A stretch of DNA of 64,000 bases, taken from NCBI GenBank assembly GCA_021840255.1, contig JAKBYX010000001.1, forward strand, positions 124,001-188,000, given 5' to 3'. The notes below the pieces were generated by a model that did no database searches, was not told where the DNA came from, and saw only the letters and a list, made by a program, of their open reading frames with translations. The position numbers were made by a program, and so were the translations under genes. Source of the stretch: Nitrospirota bacterium. GTDB lineage: Bacteria > Nitrospirota > Thermodesulfovibrionia > Thermodesulfovibrionales > JdFR-88. Positions 1-8,402 of the stretch are shown piece by piece (position 1 is the stretch's first letter; the number at the start of each line of letters is the position of its first letter).

Positions 1-50
1 ATAGGACCGGGAACACAAAAAAATAAAATTTCAGAAATGGATCTTCAGCG

Positions 51-698
51 ATGAGCACAGGAAGCAAGGATTTCGACAAGGAAGCCGCCCAATGGGACCA
101 GGACCCAAGGCGGGTCAAGCTGGCCTCGGACGTAGCCGGGGCGATAATCCGGGAGGCATCACCCACGCGGGAGATGGACGCGCTTGATTTCGGGTGCGGC
201 ACCGGCCTTGTCACGCTCCAGCTGCAACCCCTGGTAAAAACCATTACCGCAGTGGACACCTCCCGCGGTATGCTGGATGTCCTCAAAGAAAAGATAAAAA
301 CCCGGAATATCGGAAACGTAAATCCTGTTTTTATCGATCTTGAAAATGGCGCCCATCCAAACAAGTCCCTTATTGAAGGCAAAAAATTCCATCTCCTTGC
401 AAGCAGCATGACCATGCATCACGTTCCCGACACCACCGGGCTTCTGCGTATGTGGCACGATCTTCTCTTGCCGGGAGGAATAGTCTGCGCCGCGGACCTG
501 GATGCCGAGGACGGGTCGTTCCACGGTGACAACACAGGCGTCTTCCATTTCGGTTTCGAACGGGCAAAACTGATGGAATTGATGCGGCAGGCCGGTTTTA
601 ACGATCTGCGGGACACAACCGCCTCCACCATGATACGAGATGTGGAGGGCGGAAAGCGGGAGTTTACGGTCTTTCTGATCACCGGAAGGAAATCCTAG
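51..698 (+). CDS. Class I SAM-dependent methyltransferase
   Basis: Predicted soluble SAM-dependent methyltransferase of 215 aa; the substrate cannot be told. The Rossmann-fold motif I DFGCGTGLVTL lies near residue 46, followed by an acidic strand end (ITAVDTS) and a motif-IV-like stretch around ASSMTMHHV, the usual order of the class I fold. No strong Shine-Dalgarno precedes the ATG. A small coiled-coil protein follows 31 nt downstream on the same strand and may be co-transcribed. Two further methyltransferases lie on the opposite strand within 2 kb. The fold assignment is firm; the function is open. Confidence 0.85.
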   Translation: MSTGSKDFDKEAAQWDQDPRRVKLASDVAGAIIREASPTREMDALDFGCGTGLVTLQLQPLVKTITAVDTSRGMLDVLKEKIKTRNIGNVNPVFIDLENGAHPNKSLIEGKKFHLLASSMTMHHVPDTTGLLRMWHDLLLPGGIVCAADLDAEDGSFHGDNTGVFHFGFERAKLMELMRQAGFNDLRDTTASTMIRDVEGGKREFTVFLITGRKS

Positions 699-729
699 GA
701 CAAAGGTAATTTTATTTAATTTTTTCGCC

Positions 730-960
730 ATGGAAACGGAACATTTAACGGCAGAACAGCTCAAAGCCGAACTCAAAAAACTCAGGGACGAGCTGTGTGA
801 TATGGAAGATATCCATTCGTTTACCTTCCAAAAAACCCAGGTCCATATTAGCGCGGAAAAGGCCAGCAATATGCAGGCGGAGTTCGATGAAGAATGCGGG
901 CAATACAGGGAGCGAATCGCCCTTATTGAAAAGGAGCTTTTAAAAAGAGGCGCCCTGTAG
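730..960 (+). CDS. Small charged coiled-coil protein
   Basis: A 76 aa protein made almost entirely of Glu/Lys/Leu-rich helix, with heptad-like spacing in residues 8-25 and again near the C-terminus (EKELLKRG). It has no signal peptide, membrane segment or cysteine cluster beyond two isolated Cys. It sits 31 nt after the methyltransferase on the same strand and could form an operon with it. No family is recognised and no function is proposed. Codon use and GC look like the neighbours, which is the main reason to keep it. Confidence 0.6.
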   Translation: METEHLTAEQLKAELKKLRDELCDMEDIHSFTFQKTQVHISAEKASNMQAEFDEECGQYRERIALIEKELLKRGAL

Positions 961-1043
961 CGCTCCATCCTCCTGCCGGAAACCCGCTTTGCCCAACTGG
1001 CCTTACCGAATTCTGCCCTGATTATTTCCCGTTTTTCCCAATT

Positions 1044-1760
1044 TTAGCCCGCTTTAAGCACCAGCATCCTGTTGGCCCCTCTAAAGAACTCAAAGGGCGT
1101 GGGTCTGATCTCCGCGCGGATGCCGCCCAATTCTAGAAGTTTCAGCACCACGTCCATGTGAGGGTAAGGTTTTGCATCCAGACCTTGAATAGGATAAACC
1201 CTGACCTCCCCGGAGCTTACCCTCGACATCTCCTTCAGGCTCTCCGCATGGAAGCCGGGGCTCAGCCTGTCTCCGTAGAGGAACAAAAAATGGCTTGATA
1301 GGACGAGGGCAAACGACCTGTCCGCAAACGGCAGGCGGGGAAGTTCCGCATGGACATAGCGCCCCTTTTTCACTCCGTCCCGATAGTCGGCCAAAAAACG
1401 TGAAAGCGCTGCGTTCCTGTGCCCCATATGTCCCTCTTTGTCCCCGTAATAGCCCCAGCGGAAGAGGTGGGAGATTCCCTCCAGTTTTTGGCCTATAACG
1501 GCAAGGTCCTGCCTGCCTCTCGTCTCAAGCTCACGGAGGGTCAGATCATAAAGCCCGCCGGTATAAAGAATATCGCATGCCGTAGCCTGGCAGCCTCTGG
1601 TGCACGCTTCCGCAGTAAAGGAAGACGGCCCGGCCGGGCAGTCCAGAACCGGGCCGCCACGGGTAAAAATCTTTTCTTCCAGGTCGAACATGGCCATATA
1701 TTCTTCGTATGTCCGCCCTATGAACGCTACATTTTTCAGCTCCATTTTGTTCCCGCCCAT
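1044..1760 (-). CDS. SAM methyltransferase-like protein
   Basis: A 238 aa protein with a degenerate methyltransferase core: VLDCPAGPSSF (near residue 39) replaces the canonical DxGxGxG, and LPFADRSFALVLSSHFLFLYG resembles the motif before the fifth strand of class I enzymes. It starts 15 nt after the end of the upstream methyltransferase on the same strand, so the two are probably co-translated. A purine-rich AAAGGGG precedes the first ATG; a second in-frame ATG five codons later (MELKN) has GGGCGGG before it, so the start is uncertain. Substrate unknown; the altered motif I could mean weak or lost SAM binding. Confidence 0.75.
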   Translation of the reverse strand: MGGNKMELKNVAFIGRTYEEYMAMFDLEEKIFTRGGPVLDCPAGPSSFTAEACTRGCQATACDILYTGGLYDLTLRELETRGRQDLAVIGQKLEGISHLFRWGYYGDKEGHMGHRNAALSRFLADYRDGVKKGRYVHAELPRLPFADRSFALVLSSHFLFLYGDRLSPGFHAESLKEMSRVSSGEVRVYPIQGLDAKPYPHMDVVLKLLELGGIRAEIRPTPFEFFRGANRMLVLKAG

Positions 1761-1775
1761 TCCTGACGCCCCTTT

Positions 1776-2546
1776 CTATTTGCCTGCAAGGGCAAACAGT
1801 CTTCTGAACCCAAACTCGATGCCCCTGCTGGTCCGGTTGTTTTCAAACTGCATGGCGAAGGCGTATTTAAAGCGTTCTTGCTCCGCCTCCGGCAGCATCG
1901 CGAGATATGGCCTCAGGCCAGCCGAGCTCCACCAGTCCAAAACCTCCTTTATGGAATTGAATGCCAGCCTGTAATCCTTATAAAAAACCTTCACATGTAC
2001 AAAGCCCGTGTCTCTCAATAAGCCCACATACTCTTCCTTCGAAACGAAACACCATGGCGATTCAAAACTCTCGAAAAACCGCTCGAAGCCTAACTTCCTT
2101 ATGACCAGATCCACGTATTCAAAAAACTCATGGCAGAAATCCTTTGCCGGCATCTGGAAGGCCACTCTGCCTCCCTGGCGCACCGCCCTGTAAGTCCCTT
2201 CGGCTGCCTGCCGCTGCTTTTTCACCCATTGGAGCGCCGAATTTGAGAAGGCCAGATCGAACGCGTCCGCAAAATCCATTTCCTCCGCGCCGCTCCTGAT
2301 GAAACTGATATTGGCCGTCCGGGCGGAAACATCCATTGCCCTCCGGAGCATCTCCTCTGAGGGGTCGATCCCCAGGACGCTCCCTTTTGAAGCCAGGGCC
2401 GCAAGCTCAAGCGTAAGCTTGCCGGTGCCACAGCCAATATCGAGCACAGAGTCCGTCTTTTTTACCTGGGCAAGCCTTATCAGGTCTCTCCCGGCGTCGA
2501 CCTGAGGCGCCTTTACCGAGTCGTACTTATCTGCGTCCCATTTCAT
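1776..2546 (-). CDS. Class I SAM-dependent methyltransferase
   Basis: A 256 aa methyltransferase with a clear motif I, VLDIGCGTGKLTL (near residue 34), an acidic ribose-binding strand end (VLGIDPS) and the FDLAFSNSALQWV segment typical of the BioC/UbiE-like group. A strong GAGGAGGTGG lies 9-10 nt before the ATG, fixing the start. It is the first gene of a minus-strand pair with the methyltransferase-like gene that follows 15 nt later. A strong intrinsic terminator lies about 55 nt upstream in the same orientation, so expression may depend on read-through or on a separate promoter. Substrate unknown. Confidence 0.85.
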   Translation of the reverse strand: MKWDADKYDSVKAPQVDAGRDLIRLAQVKKTDSVLDIGCGTGKLTLELAALASKGSVLGIDPSEEMLRRAMDVSARTANISFIRSGAEEMDFADAFDLAFSNSALQWVKKQRQAAEGTYRAVRQGGRVAFQMPAKDFCHEFFEYVDLVIRKLGFERFFESFESPWCFVSKEEYVGLLRDTGFVHVKVFYKDYRLAFNSIKEVLDWWSSAGLRPYLAMLPEAEQERFKYAFAMQFENNRTSRGIEFGFRRLFALAGK

Positions 2547-2594
2547 AAAAAATCCACCTCCTCTTTCGCGCAGGTTTTGCGAAAAAAAATAATA

Positions 2595-2759
2595 AAAAAA
2601 AAGGCCGCGGTTTTTTAAAACCGCGGCCTTCTGGATTTCCTCGCGTATGGCTGTCTGCTTTTTGCCTACACGGTCAAAACCCTCCGGGCCACGGCCCCTT
2701 TATGGAGCCATGCGCCAACGAGTTTACCGGTTATAAGCAGCAGACCTATGCCTGACATG
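2595..2759 (-). ncRNA. Candidate structured small RNA or leader RNA (6S-like rod)
   Basis: A region of about 165 nt bounded by a promoter-like sequence and a strong terminator. It can fold into a rod. The closing helix pairs 2739-2745 (GTCTGCT) with 2653-2659 (AGCAGAC), extended by a GGC/GCC pairing. A middle helix pairs CGGT with ACCG around a bulged AAAC/GTTT stretch. The apical helix pairs 2704-2712 with 2690-2698 around an ATAAA loop. This layout recalls 6S RNA, but I cannot confirm the family. The same stretch also encodes a 30-codon open frame starting at 2758; the fold looks the better explanation. It could also act in cis on the downstream methyltransferase. Confidence 0.45.
2601..2630 (-). 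terminator. Strong intrinsic terminator upstream of a methyltransferase gene
   Basis: Perfect 14-bp inverted repeat (AAGGCCGCGGTTTT and its complement) with a minimal loop. On the minus strand it is followed directly by a T-rich tract at 2582-2600, as expected for a Rho-independent terminator. No minus-strand protein gene lies just upstream, so it most likely ends the small transcript starting near 2759, or acts as an attenuator for the gene starting at 2546. Confidence 0.85.
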
Positions 2760-2765
2760 GTTTTC

Positions 2766-2794
2766 AATTTATCAGTTCGTTCAAAGATTGTCAA
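2766..2794 (-). promoter_or_regulatory. Sigma70-type promoter for the candidate small RNA
   Basis: On the minus strand TTGACA (2794-2789) is followed after exactly 17 nt by TAAATT (2771-2766). This predicts transcription from about 2759, at the 5' edge of the structured region. The 270 nt between here and the next plus-strand promoter near 3031 show nothing else I can support. Confidence 0.6.
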
Positions 2795-3030
2795 TAGAGG
2801 GCGAATTAATTCAAGGAATTTCTTTTATCTAAAGGAAGATAGCTGTCTGGTCCTTTTTCATCTATGCAAAACTTCCTTCGGGTATCCCGGAAGCACATGG
2901 GCCGTATGGTCTATTATGGCTTATGGTTTAATTGCAGGGCCGGGGGAAACATCAAGAAAAAACTGCATCTCCTGCTTTGTATTTATGGCGCAAGGCCCAA
3001 GCGCATGCTCTGAAAATCCGGGAGACCGGG

Positions 3031-3059
3031 TTTACCCTGCTAGCCTGCTCTGCTAATAT
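3031..3059 (+). promoter_or_regulatory. Extended -10 promoter giving a probably leaderless mRNA
   Basis: TTTACC (3031-3036), a 17-nt spacer and TAATAT (3054-3059) with an upstream TGC (extended -10). The ATG of the next gene begins at 3065, only 5 nt after the -10 box, with no Shine-Dalgarno between. A start site 6-7 nt after the -10 falls on the start codon. Confidence 0.55.
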
Positions 3060-3064
3060 TAAAC

Positions 3065-4294
3065 ATGCTTGATCTGGCACATTATTTTTACTTTCTCTCT
3101 TCGGAAGAAGAAGCCTTCGAGAAGGCCTGGGAGGGCCTGAGCAAGAGGTACGGGCTTCAGGAAGTTGATGTTTCACCTCTTTTCCGCGAAGGGCTGATCC
3201 TGAGCCGGACAGCCAAAAACAGGGAACAAGACCATACGCTGTCCCTTCTTGTCATGAAACACAGCACGGCCATTGAATTCTGCATCTCAGGGGAAGAACC
3301 CCTTGGCCTCCTCGGGGAGATAAAAAGGGCAAAGGAGGCGATCGAAGACTGCCTTTTAACCATTATGGGGGAATCGACTTTTATTATCCAGCCGGCCGAA
3401 GACCTGAGTTTTCTCCCAAAAGAAAAACCGCCCCTTAAGACCGGGGTCAAGGAAGGGGAACTGTTGGTCCTTCCCGAAGAGCCTTATAAAAGACTCTATG
3501 TCTTTGTCTCCGGTGAAGAGGAGAAAGCCCTGGCCCGTATAAGAAAAACTCTGGCTCCGCTTGACTGCCTTATATACCAGCAGACAAGACAGGCCCGCTA
3601 TTACGATGAACAAAGGAGAACACTTCTTAACAGAAAAGAAGAGATGGACAAAAATATAAGCTCCATACTATTTCATAAGAGAGAAAGCCTTGAGGAGCTT
3701 GATGCTGATGCGGAAAGCCTCTCGGAGATTTACAGCCGGATGGCAAACAACAGTTTTCTTATCGGAAGCGCCTTGCATACACTGAGGGCGGACCTTACAG
3801 AGCTTGAAGCAAAAACAATGGAAGCCGTTCCGGGGAAGGATGATTTTTTCTACGGCCAACTGGCAGCCCTTAAAAATCATATCTACCTTATCAATTCAGC
3901 CAAGGAGAACTTTTCGTTTTCCCTGGACAACGTGAAGGCCGCCATAGATGTGGTGAAAAGCAGGGTGGACATCGCAAGGGGAAGGATGAGCCTCAAAGTT
4001 CAGGAAGATACGCTAACCATGGGAATAGCCGCCTCTTTGGTTGAATTCTTCATAGTGTTATATTATGGGTTGGAGCTATGGAGCATGCTTATCTCCCCGG
4101 AGCTTTTCCATAAGATACCGGTCATCCTCACGGCGGCTTTCAGTTTTGCATTCTCCCTTTCGGTGGTCGCGGGCACCCATAAGGCCGCAAAGGCGATCAA
4201 GCGGAAGACCCTAAGGGGAATCTGGATTTGGCCGGTCATCATAGTTGCGCTGATAGCCTCGATGGCAGGAGTAAGCCTTTTTTATTCTTTCTGA
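3065..4294 (+). CDS. Uncharacterised membrane protein with coiled-coil middle
   Basis: A 409 aa protein not assigned to a family. Residues 1-170 look globular. Residues 175-310 are rich in charged helices that read as a coiled coil (RRTLLNRKEEMDKN onward, DVVKSRVDIARGR near 300). The C-terminal 90 residues hold three hydrophobic segments (about 320-345, 350-370 and 388-408) separated by a basic stretch KAAKAIKRKTLRG. A large cytosolic domain anchored at the C-terminus by a helical hairpin resembles CorA-like or RMD1-type topology, but no GMN motif is visible. Translation is probably leaderless. Its 3' end overlaps the convergent small ferritin-like gene by 13 nt. Confidence 0.8.
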   Translation: MLDLAHYFYFLSSEEEAFEKAWEGLSKRYGLQEVDVSPLFREGLILSRTAKNREQDHTLSLLVMKHSTAIEFCISGEEPLGLLGEIKRAKEAIEDCLLTIMGESTFIIQPAEDLSFLPKEKPPLKTGVKEGELLVLPEEPYKRLYVFVSGEEEKALARIRKTLAPLDCLIYQQTRQARYYDEQRRTLLNRKEEMDKNISSILFHKRESLEELDADAESLSEIYSRMANNSFLIGSALHTLRADLTELEAKTMEAVPGKDDFFYGQLAALKNHIYLINSAKENFSFSLDNVKAAIDVVKSRVDIARGRMSLKVQEDTLTMGIAASLVEFFIVLYYGLELWSMLISPELFHKIPVILTAAFSFAFSLSVVAGTHKAAKAIKRKTLRGIWIWPVIIVALIASMAGVSLFYSF

Positions 4295-4488
4295 GTCCTT
4301 TGTTTTCTGAGCATTATGGCTGTCAGCCTCTCTTTTATAACGCTGAAGTGGTGCTCTTCATCCTGGGCCATCGCCTCAAAGATCGCCCTGGTTTCCGCAT
4401 CTTCTGCCTCTTCAGCACACTGCCTGTAAAGGTCTCTGCTGGATTTCTCTTCCTCTAAAGCCTTTTTTAAAGCCTCAATGATATCCAT
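4282..4488 (-). CDS. Small rubrerythrin/ferritin-like helical protein
   Basis: 68 aa from the ATG at 4488. The sequence resembles half of a ferritin-like four-helix bundle: EEEKSSRDLYRQCAEEAED in the first helix and MAQDEEHHFSVIKERL in the second, which gives an E...EEHH pattern like a di-iron half-site. A single chain has too few helices for a bundle, so a dimer would be required. The open frame extends 26 codons further upstream, but that extension (Cys-rich, hydrophobic) does not fit the family. No clear Shine-Dalgarno. It overlaps the end of the convergent membrane-protein gene. Confidence 0.65.
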   Translation of the reverse strand: MDIIEALKKALEEEKSSRDLYRQCAEEAEDAETRAIFEAMAQDEEHHFSVIKERLTAIMLRKQRTQKE

Positions 4489-4646
4489 AGTGCAAAAATA
4501 ACAGAACCGTATCAGGCTGTCAAGGAAATGGCAAGGGATGTCAAGGGAAACGCCCACGCCCCCCATTATTTTTAAAAGCCGGTCTCTGCGCGGTCCTTTT
4601 TCTGATATCCTTTTGTTGTGCGGGTCTTTCCGGAACTCCGTTCAGT

Positions 4647-4675
4647 TTGACAATATCTGGTCCATCTGCTAATTA
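4647..4675 (+). promoter_or_regulatory. Sigma70-type promoter for the glycosyltransferase gene
   Basis: TTGACA (4647-4652), a 17-nt spacer and TAATTA (4670-4675), about 100 nt ahead of the glycosyltransferase start codon. No other promoter of comparable quality is seen in this 280-nt gap. Confidence 0.55.
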
Positions 4676-4774
4676 AAAAGTAGAGCAGCATCGCATTTTG
4701 GGCATTAAAAACCACTGGTTTCCCGCTTCCGCAAAAAAGGAAAAACCAAAAACTTTCAAGGAGGTCTTTTGTTC

Positions 4775-5851
4775 ATGCCATTGAGGATCGCCATGGTCTC
4801 TCCTTTGTATGAAAGCGTACCGCCAAAGCTCTACGGAGGGACCGAGAGGGTTGTCTCCTATCTTACGGAAGCGCTGGTGGAGGCAGGGCAGGATGTGACC
4901 CTTTTCGCCTCCGGCGACTCCAACACCGGGGCCAGACTCTTGCCGGTGACCAGCAGGTCCCTCCGCCTGGACCGCGAATGCAAAGACCCCATCGCGTGCC
5001 ACTTCATGCTGATGGAGAGGGTGCTCAAACACGCAGATGAATTCGACATTATACATTCCAATGTGGACTATCTGAGCCTCGCCTTCGCAAGGAGGGTAAA
5101 AAAGACCCCGTTCATAACAACCCTGCACGGAAGACTGGACATACCGGAGATAGGTTCCATATTCGCCGAGTACGGCGAGTTCCCTCTCATATCCATATCG
5201 AACGCCCAGAGAAAGCCCATGCCGATGGCCAATTGGCTCAGGACGGTCTATCATGGGATACCTCCGCGGCTTTATTCCTATAACGGCGAATCGGGAAAAT
5301 ATCTTGCATTCGTAGGACGGATATCCCCGGAGAAAAAGATCGACTCACTCATCCGAATAGCCCTGAAGGCGGGAATACCTTTAAAGATCGCCGCGAAGGT
5401 GGACAAGGTGGACGTTGAATACTATGAGGCTGTAGTCCGCCCGCTGCTTGACACCTCGCTTGTGGAATTCCTCGGCGAGGTCAACGACCGGGAGAAGGAC
5501 GCTCTCCTGGGCGGCGCTTTGGCATTTCTGCATCCGGCGGATTGGCCGGAGCCTTTCGGCCTTGCTCTCATTGAGGCCATGTGCTGCGGAACCCCCGTAA
5601 TAGCCAGGAGAAGGGGCTCAGTGCCAGAAGTCGTGGACCATGGAGTGACCGGACTGATCTTCGAGAGGGATGAGGAGGCGGTCTTCCAGATAAAAAACCA
5701 TATCTCCTCGGTTTCAAGGGCAAGGTGCAGGCGCCGTTTCGAGGAGCGTTTCAACTCAAAACGGATGTCTGATGATTACCTGGAGGCATACAAGGCAGTC
5801 CTGGCGAGTCCGTGCGCACTGGATGCTAATGCGCTCCGAAGCGCCAGATAG
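4775..5851 (+). CDS. Glycosyltransferase family 4 protein
   Basis: A GT-B retaining glycosyltransferase of about 358 aa. The N-terminal domain carries the acceptor-site loop PKLYGGTERVV, and the C-terminal nucleotide-sugar domain has FVGRISPEKKID and the EPFGLALIEAMCCGTPVIA block with the two catalytic or binding Glu residues of GT4 enzymes. AAGGAGG at 4758-4764 lies 10 nt from the ATG at 4775 and only 4 nt from an alternative TTG at 4769, so ATG is preferred. A glucan-debranching-type enzyme follows 74 nt downstream, which suggests a role in alpha-glucan or glucosyl-solute metabolism. The exact donor and acceptor are not readable. Confidence 0.88.
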   Translation: MPLRIAMVSPLYESVPPKLYGGTERVVSYLTEALVEAGQDVTLFASGDSNTGARLLPVTSRSLRLDRECKDPIACHFMLMERVLKHADEFDIIHSNVDYLSLAFARRVKKTPFITTLHGRLDIPEIGSIFAEYGEFPLISISNAQRKPMPMANWLRTVYHGIPPRLYSYNGESGKYLAFVGRISPEKKIDSLIRIALKAGIPLKIAAKVDKVDVEYYEAVVRPLLDTSLVEFLGEVNDREKDALLGGALAFLHPADWPEPFGLALIEAMCCGTPVIARRRGSVPEVVDHGVTGLIFERDEEAVFQIKNHISSVSRARCRRRFEERFNSKRMSDDYLEAYKAVLASPCALDANALRSAR

Positions 5852-5867
5852 CAAATGTGATGAATCG

Positions 5868-5903
5868 GGGAAATTCCCTGCATTAGATGCCCGAAGGGCA
5901 TAT
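5868..5903 (+). repeat. Leader hairpin element, copy a
   Basis: A copy of a short element found four times in the window, always just before a start codon and in the sense direction of the gene. The order is an AAATTCCCTGCAT block, then a short linker, then the hairpin ATGCCC-GAA-GGGCAT. The other copies are at 13932-13967, 12488-12522 and, degenerate, 17562-17587. This copy ends 22 nt before the GTG of the debranching enzyme gene. Confidence 0.6.
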
Positions 5904-5925
5904 CAGAGGAGGGCACAAATAAAAA

Positions 5926-8094
5926 GTGCATGAGGTTAGCAAGTTAAAAGACAGATTTTACATTGTGGCGACCTCATCCATCCTAGACCCCCACAGGCTC
6001 ATACTAAAACAGGGAGAGACATTCGGCGTCTTCAGCCGTTTTGGCGACATCCTGCCCTTTGGCAAGGGGGAACAGGGACTCTATCACGAGGGCACGAGGT
6101 TTCTCTCCAGGTACCTGCTGGAGATCAACGGGCTGAGGCCTCTTTTCCTCAGCTCCAATGTGGACGAGGACAATATCCTTATTACGGTTGACCTCTCAAA
6201 CCCGGACCTCTACAAAGGGGGCAGGGAACTGCTAAAGCGCGACATTGTCCATGTCATGCGCTCCCGGCTTTTGTTTGACGGCTGCTGCCTGGAACACATC
6301 AGGCTCAGGAATTTCAGCAGGGAGGCCGAAGCCAGCCTGGATTTGGAACTGGAATTTGAGGCCGATTTCGCCGACATCTTCGAGGTGAGGGGGATGAAAA
6401 GAAAACGCAGGGGGCGGACCCTCCCCACGGAGGCGGACGGACAGGAAATACGCCTGTCTTATGAAGGACTTGATGGGGTAGTCCGCCACACAATAATAAA
6501 ATTCTCTTCCCCTCCGGATGGAATAAAGGAAAACCGGCGGGCCTTTTTCAAAAAAAACCTGCGTCCGGGCCAGACCGGCAATTTTTTCCTTACCGTCTCC
6601 TGTATCTCCGGGAAACATAAGCGCCCTCCGGCATACAAACAGGCTTGCATCAAGGCCCAAAAAATGGCGCAGGATTTCAGGGAAACCGTCACCGGGGTCC
6701 ATACGTCAAACGAACTCTTTAACGAATCCATCAAAAAGGCAACGTCGGACATAATGATGATGCTCACCGGCACGCCGCATGGCTTGTACCCGTACGGCGG
6801 CATTCCATGGTATGCCGCCGCTTTTGGCAGGGATGGGATCATAACGGCCCTTCAGTGTCTCTGGATAAAACCGGAGATCGCCAGGGACGTACTAAGGTAC
6901 CTCGCAGCAACGCAGGCGCATGAACAGGACAAGAAAAGGGCCTCTGAGCCGGGGAAGATAATCCACGAATCAAGAAACGGCGAGATGGCGGCCCTTGGCG
7001 AAATACCCTTTGACGCCTATTACGGGAGCGTGGATTCCACCCCCCTTTTTTTGATGCTGGCGGGGGCCTATCTTAAAAGGACCGGGGACATGGAGCTGAT
7101 CAGGGAAATATGGGAGAGCATAGAGCTTGCGGTGCTCTGGATGGAAAATTACGGCGATGTGGACGGAGACGGTTTCCTGGAATACGTCCCGCACAGGGAC
7201 GGGCTGATAAACCAGGGATGGAAGGACTCCTTCGATTCCGTGTTCCATAGGGATGGAACGTTCCCGGAAGGCCCCATAGCGCTGTGCGAGGTGCAGGGAT
7301 ATGCTTATGCCGCCAGGAGGGAAACGGCAGAGATGGCAGCCGCCGCTGGAAAAAAGGAATTGGCGCAGAGACTCTCCAGGGAGGCGGAAGCGCTAAGGGA
7401 AAACTTTGACCGCGCGTTCTGGGACCCGGTGCTTGGCAGCTATGCGCTGGCCCTTGACGGGAACAAAAAGCCATGCCGGGTGCTGGCCTCCAATGCCGGG
7501 CACACCCTCTTTACATCCATAGCACGACCCGAACGGGCCAGTATGGTCGCCAGGAAGTTGACCTCCGACTCCATGTTTTCAGGCTGGGGCATCCGGACGC
7601 TCTCGTCCGGGGAACTGCCTTATAATCCGATGTCCTACCATAACGGCTCAGTATGGCCCCACGACAACTCGATAGCCGCAGCCGGGTTTTCCCGGTATAT
7701 GCTAAAAGAACCTTTCATTAAGGTGTTTACCGGCATGTTCGAGGCCTCGCTTTTCATGGAGTTCCAGCGCCTGCCGGAGCTTTTTTGCGGCTTCCACAGG
7801 AGAAAGGGGCAGCCACCCACCCTTTACCCCGTCGCCTGCGCCCCGCAGACGTGGGCCTCCGGGTCCCTGATCCTTATGCTGCAGACAGCGCTTGGTCTGG
7901 AGTTCGACCCGAAAAATTCAAGGCTCATTATGAGAGAGCCGGTGCTCCCCGGATTCCTGGAGTGGGTGCGCCTGAAGAACCTGTTCGTTATGCCTGGAAA
8001 GCCGGTGGACCTGAACATACGCCGTTATAAGGAGAGCGTATCGGTGGAGGTGGAAAAAAAGGCCCCGGGCATCAGCATAACGGTTTACAAATAA
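5926..8094 (+). CDS. Amylo-alpha-1,6-glucosidase (glycogen debranching-type)
   Basis: A 722 aa enzyme with an N-terminal beta-rich domain of the debranching-enzyme type (residues about 15-230, beginning with the GETFGVFSRFGDI block) and an (alpha/alpha)6 glycoside hydrolase barrel after about residue 270. PWYAAAFGRDGIITALQ, EFQRLPELFCGF and PVACAPQTWASGS are the conserved blocks of the amylo-alpha-1,6-glucosidase family. It would hydrolyse alpha-1,6-linked glucose at branch points, in the cytosol, as no signal peptide is present. The GTG start is preceded by GAGGAGGG at 5906-5913. It probably shares an operon with the GT4 gene 74 nt upstream, with a leader hairpin element in the gap. Family clear; exact substrate (glycogen, or sucrose-type solutes) open. 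Confidence 0.88.
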   Translation: MHEVSKLKDRFYIVATSSILDPHRLILKQGETFGVFSRFGDILPFGKGEQGLYHEGTRFLSRYLLEINGLRPLFLSSNVDEDNILITVDLSNPDLYKGGRELLKRDIVHVMRSRLLFDGCCLEHIRLRNFSREAEASLDLELEFEADFADIFEVRGMKRKRRGRTLPTEADGQEIRLSYEGLDGVVRHTIIKFSSPPDGIKENRRAFFKKNLRPGQTGNFFLTVSCISGKHKRPPAYKQACIKAQKMAQDFRETVTGVHTSNELFNESIKKATSDIMMMLTGTPHGLYPYGGIPWYAAAFGRDGIITALQCLWIKPEIARDVLRYLAATQAHEQDKKRASEPGKIIHESRNGEMAALGEIPFDAYYGSVDSTPLFLMLAGAYLKRTGDMELIREIWESIELAVLWMENYGDVDGDGFLEYVPHRDGLINQGWKDSFDSVFHRDGTFPEGPIALCEVQGYAYAARRETAEMAAAAGKKELAQRLSREAEALRENFDRAFWDPVLGSYALALDGNKKPCRVLASNAGHTLFTSIARPERASMVARKLTSDSMFSGWGIRTLSSGELPYNPMSYHNGSVWPHDNSIAAAGFSRYMLKEPFIKVFTGMFEASLFMEFQRLPELFCGFHRRKGQPPTLYPVACAPQTWASGSLILMLQTALGLEFDPKNSRLIMREPVLPGFLEWVRLKNLFVMPGKPVDLNIRRYKESVSVEVEKKAPGISITVYK

Positions 8095-8402
8095 AAAACT
8101 ACCCCCCGTCCAGGAAAAGCGTTATCCTTAATTTGAATCGCCCCGAACTTTTACTTCAAAATGCGGCTATGCCATGGATGGCTATTTGGACGCTTTATTC
8201 CACCTTTTAAGAAAGTTAATTCAAAGCAAACAGAACGCTTCTGATCCAAGCAGAACGGGATCAGGGCATTGCAGACGCCTTGCCCTGACAGGATTCCCCG
8301 CCTTAAATCTTCCGCTTGACCAAAAACCTGCCTGAAATAAACTTTAAACAGGAAATCAATGGCGTGCTCGAATGAATATAACCAGGCAAGGAGGAAATGA
8401 AA
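8095..8402 (+). other. Intergenic region, nothing recognised
   Basis: About 300 nt between the debranching enzyme and the oxidoreductase. No hairpin with a T-run, no repeat and no convincing promoter was found; AAGGAGG at 8388-8394 is the ribosome binding site of the next gene. Confidence 0.5.

Noticed and set aside
159-968. Long minus-strand open frame antisense to the first methyltransferase
   Set aside because: No family features; it mirrors a clear plus-strand gene and arises from high-GC codon bias.
2748-3056. 102-codon plus-strand open frame in the gap before the membrane-protein gene
   Set aside because: No ribosome site, mixed composition and overlap with the promoter of the next gene.
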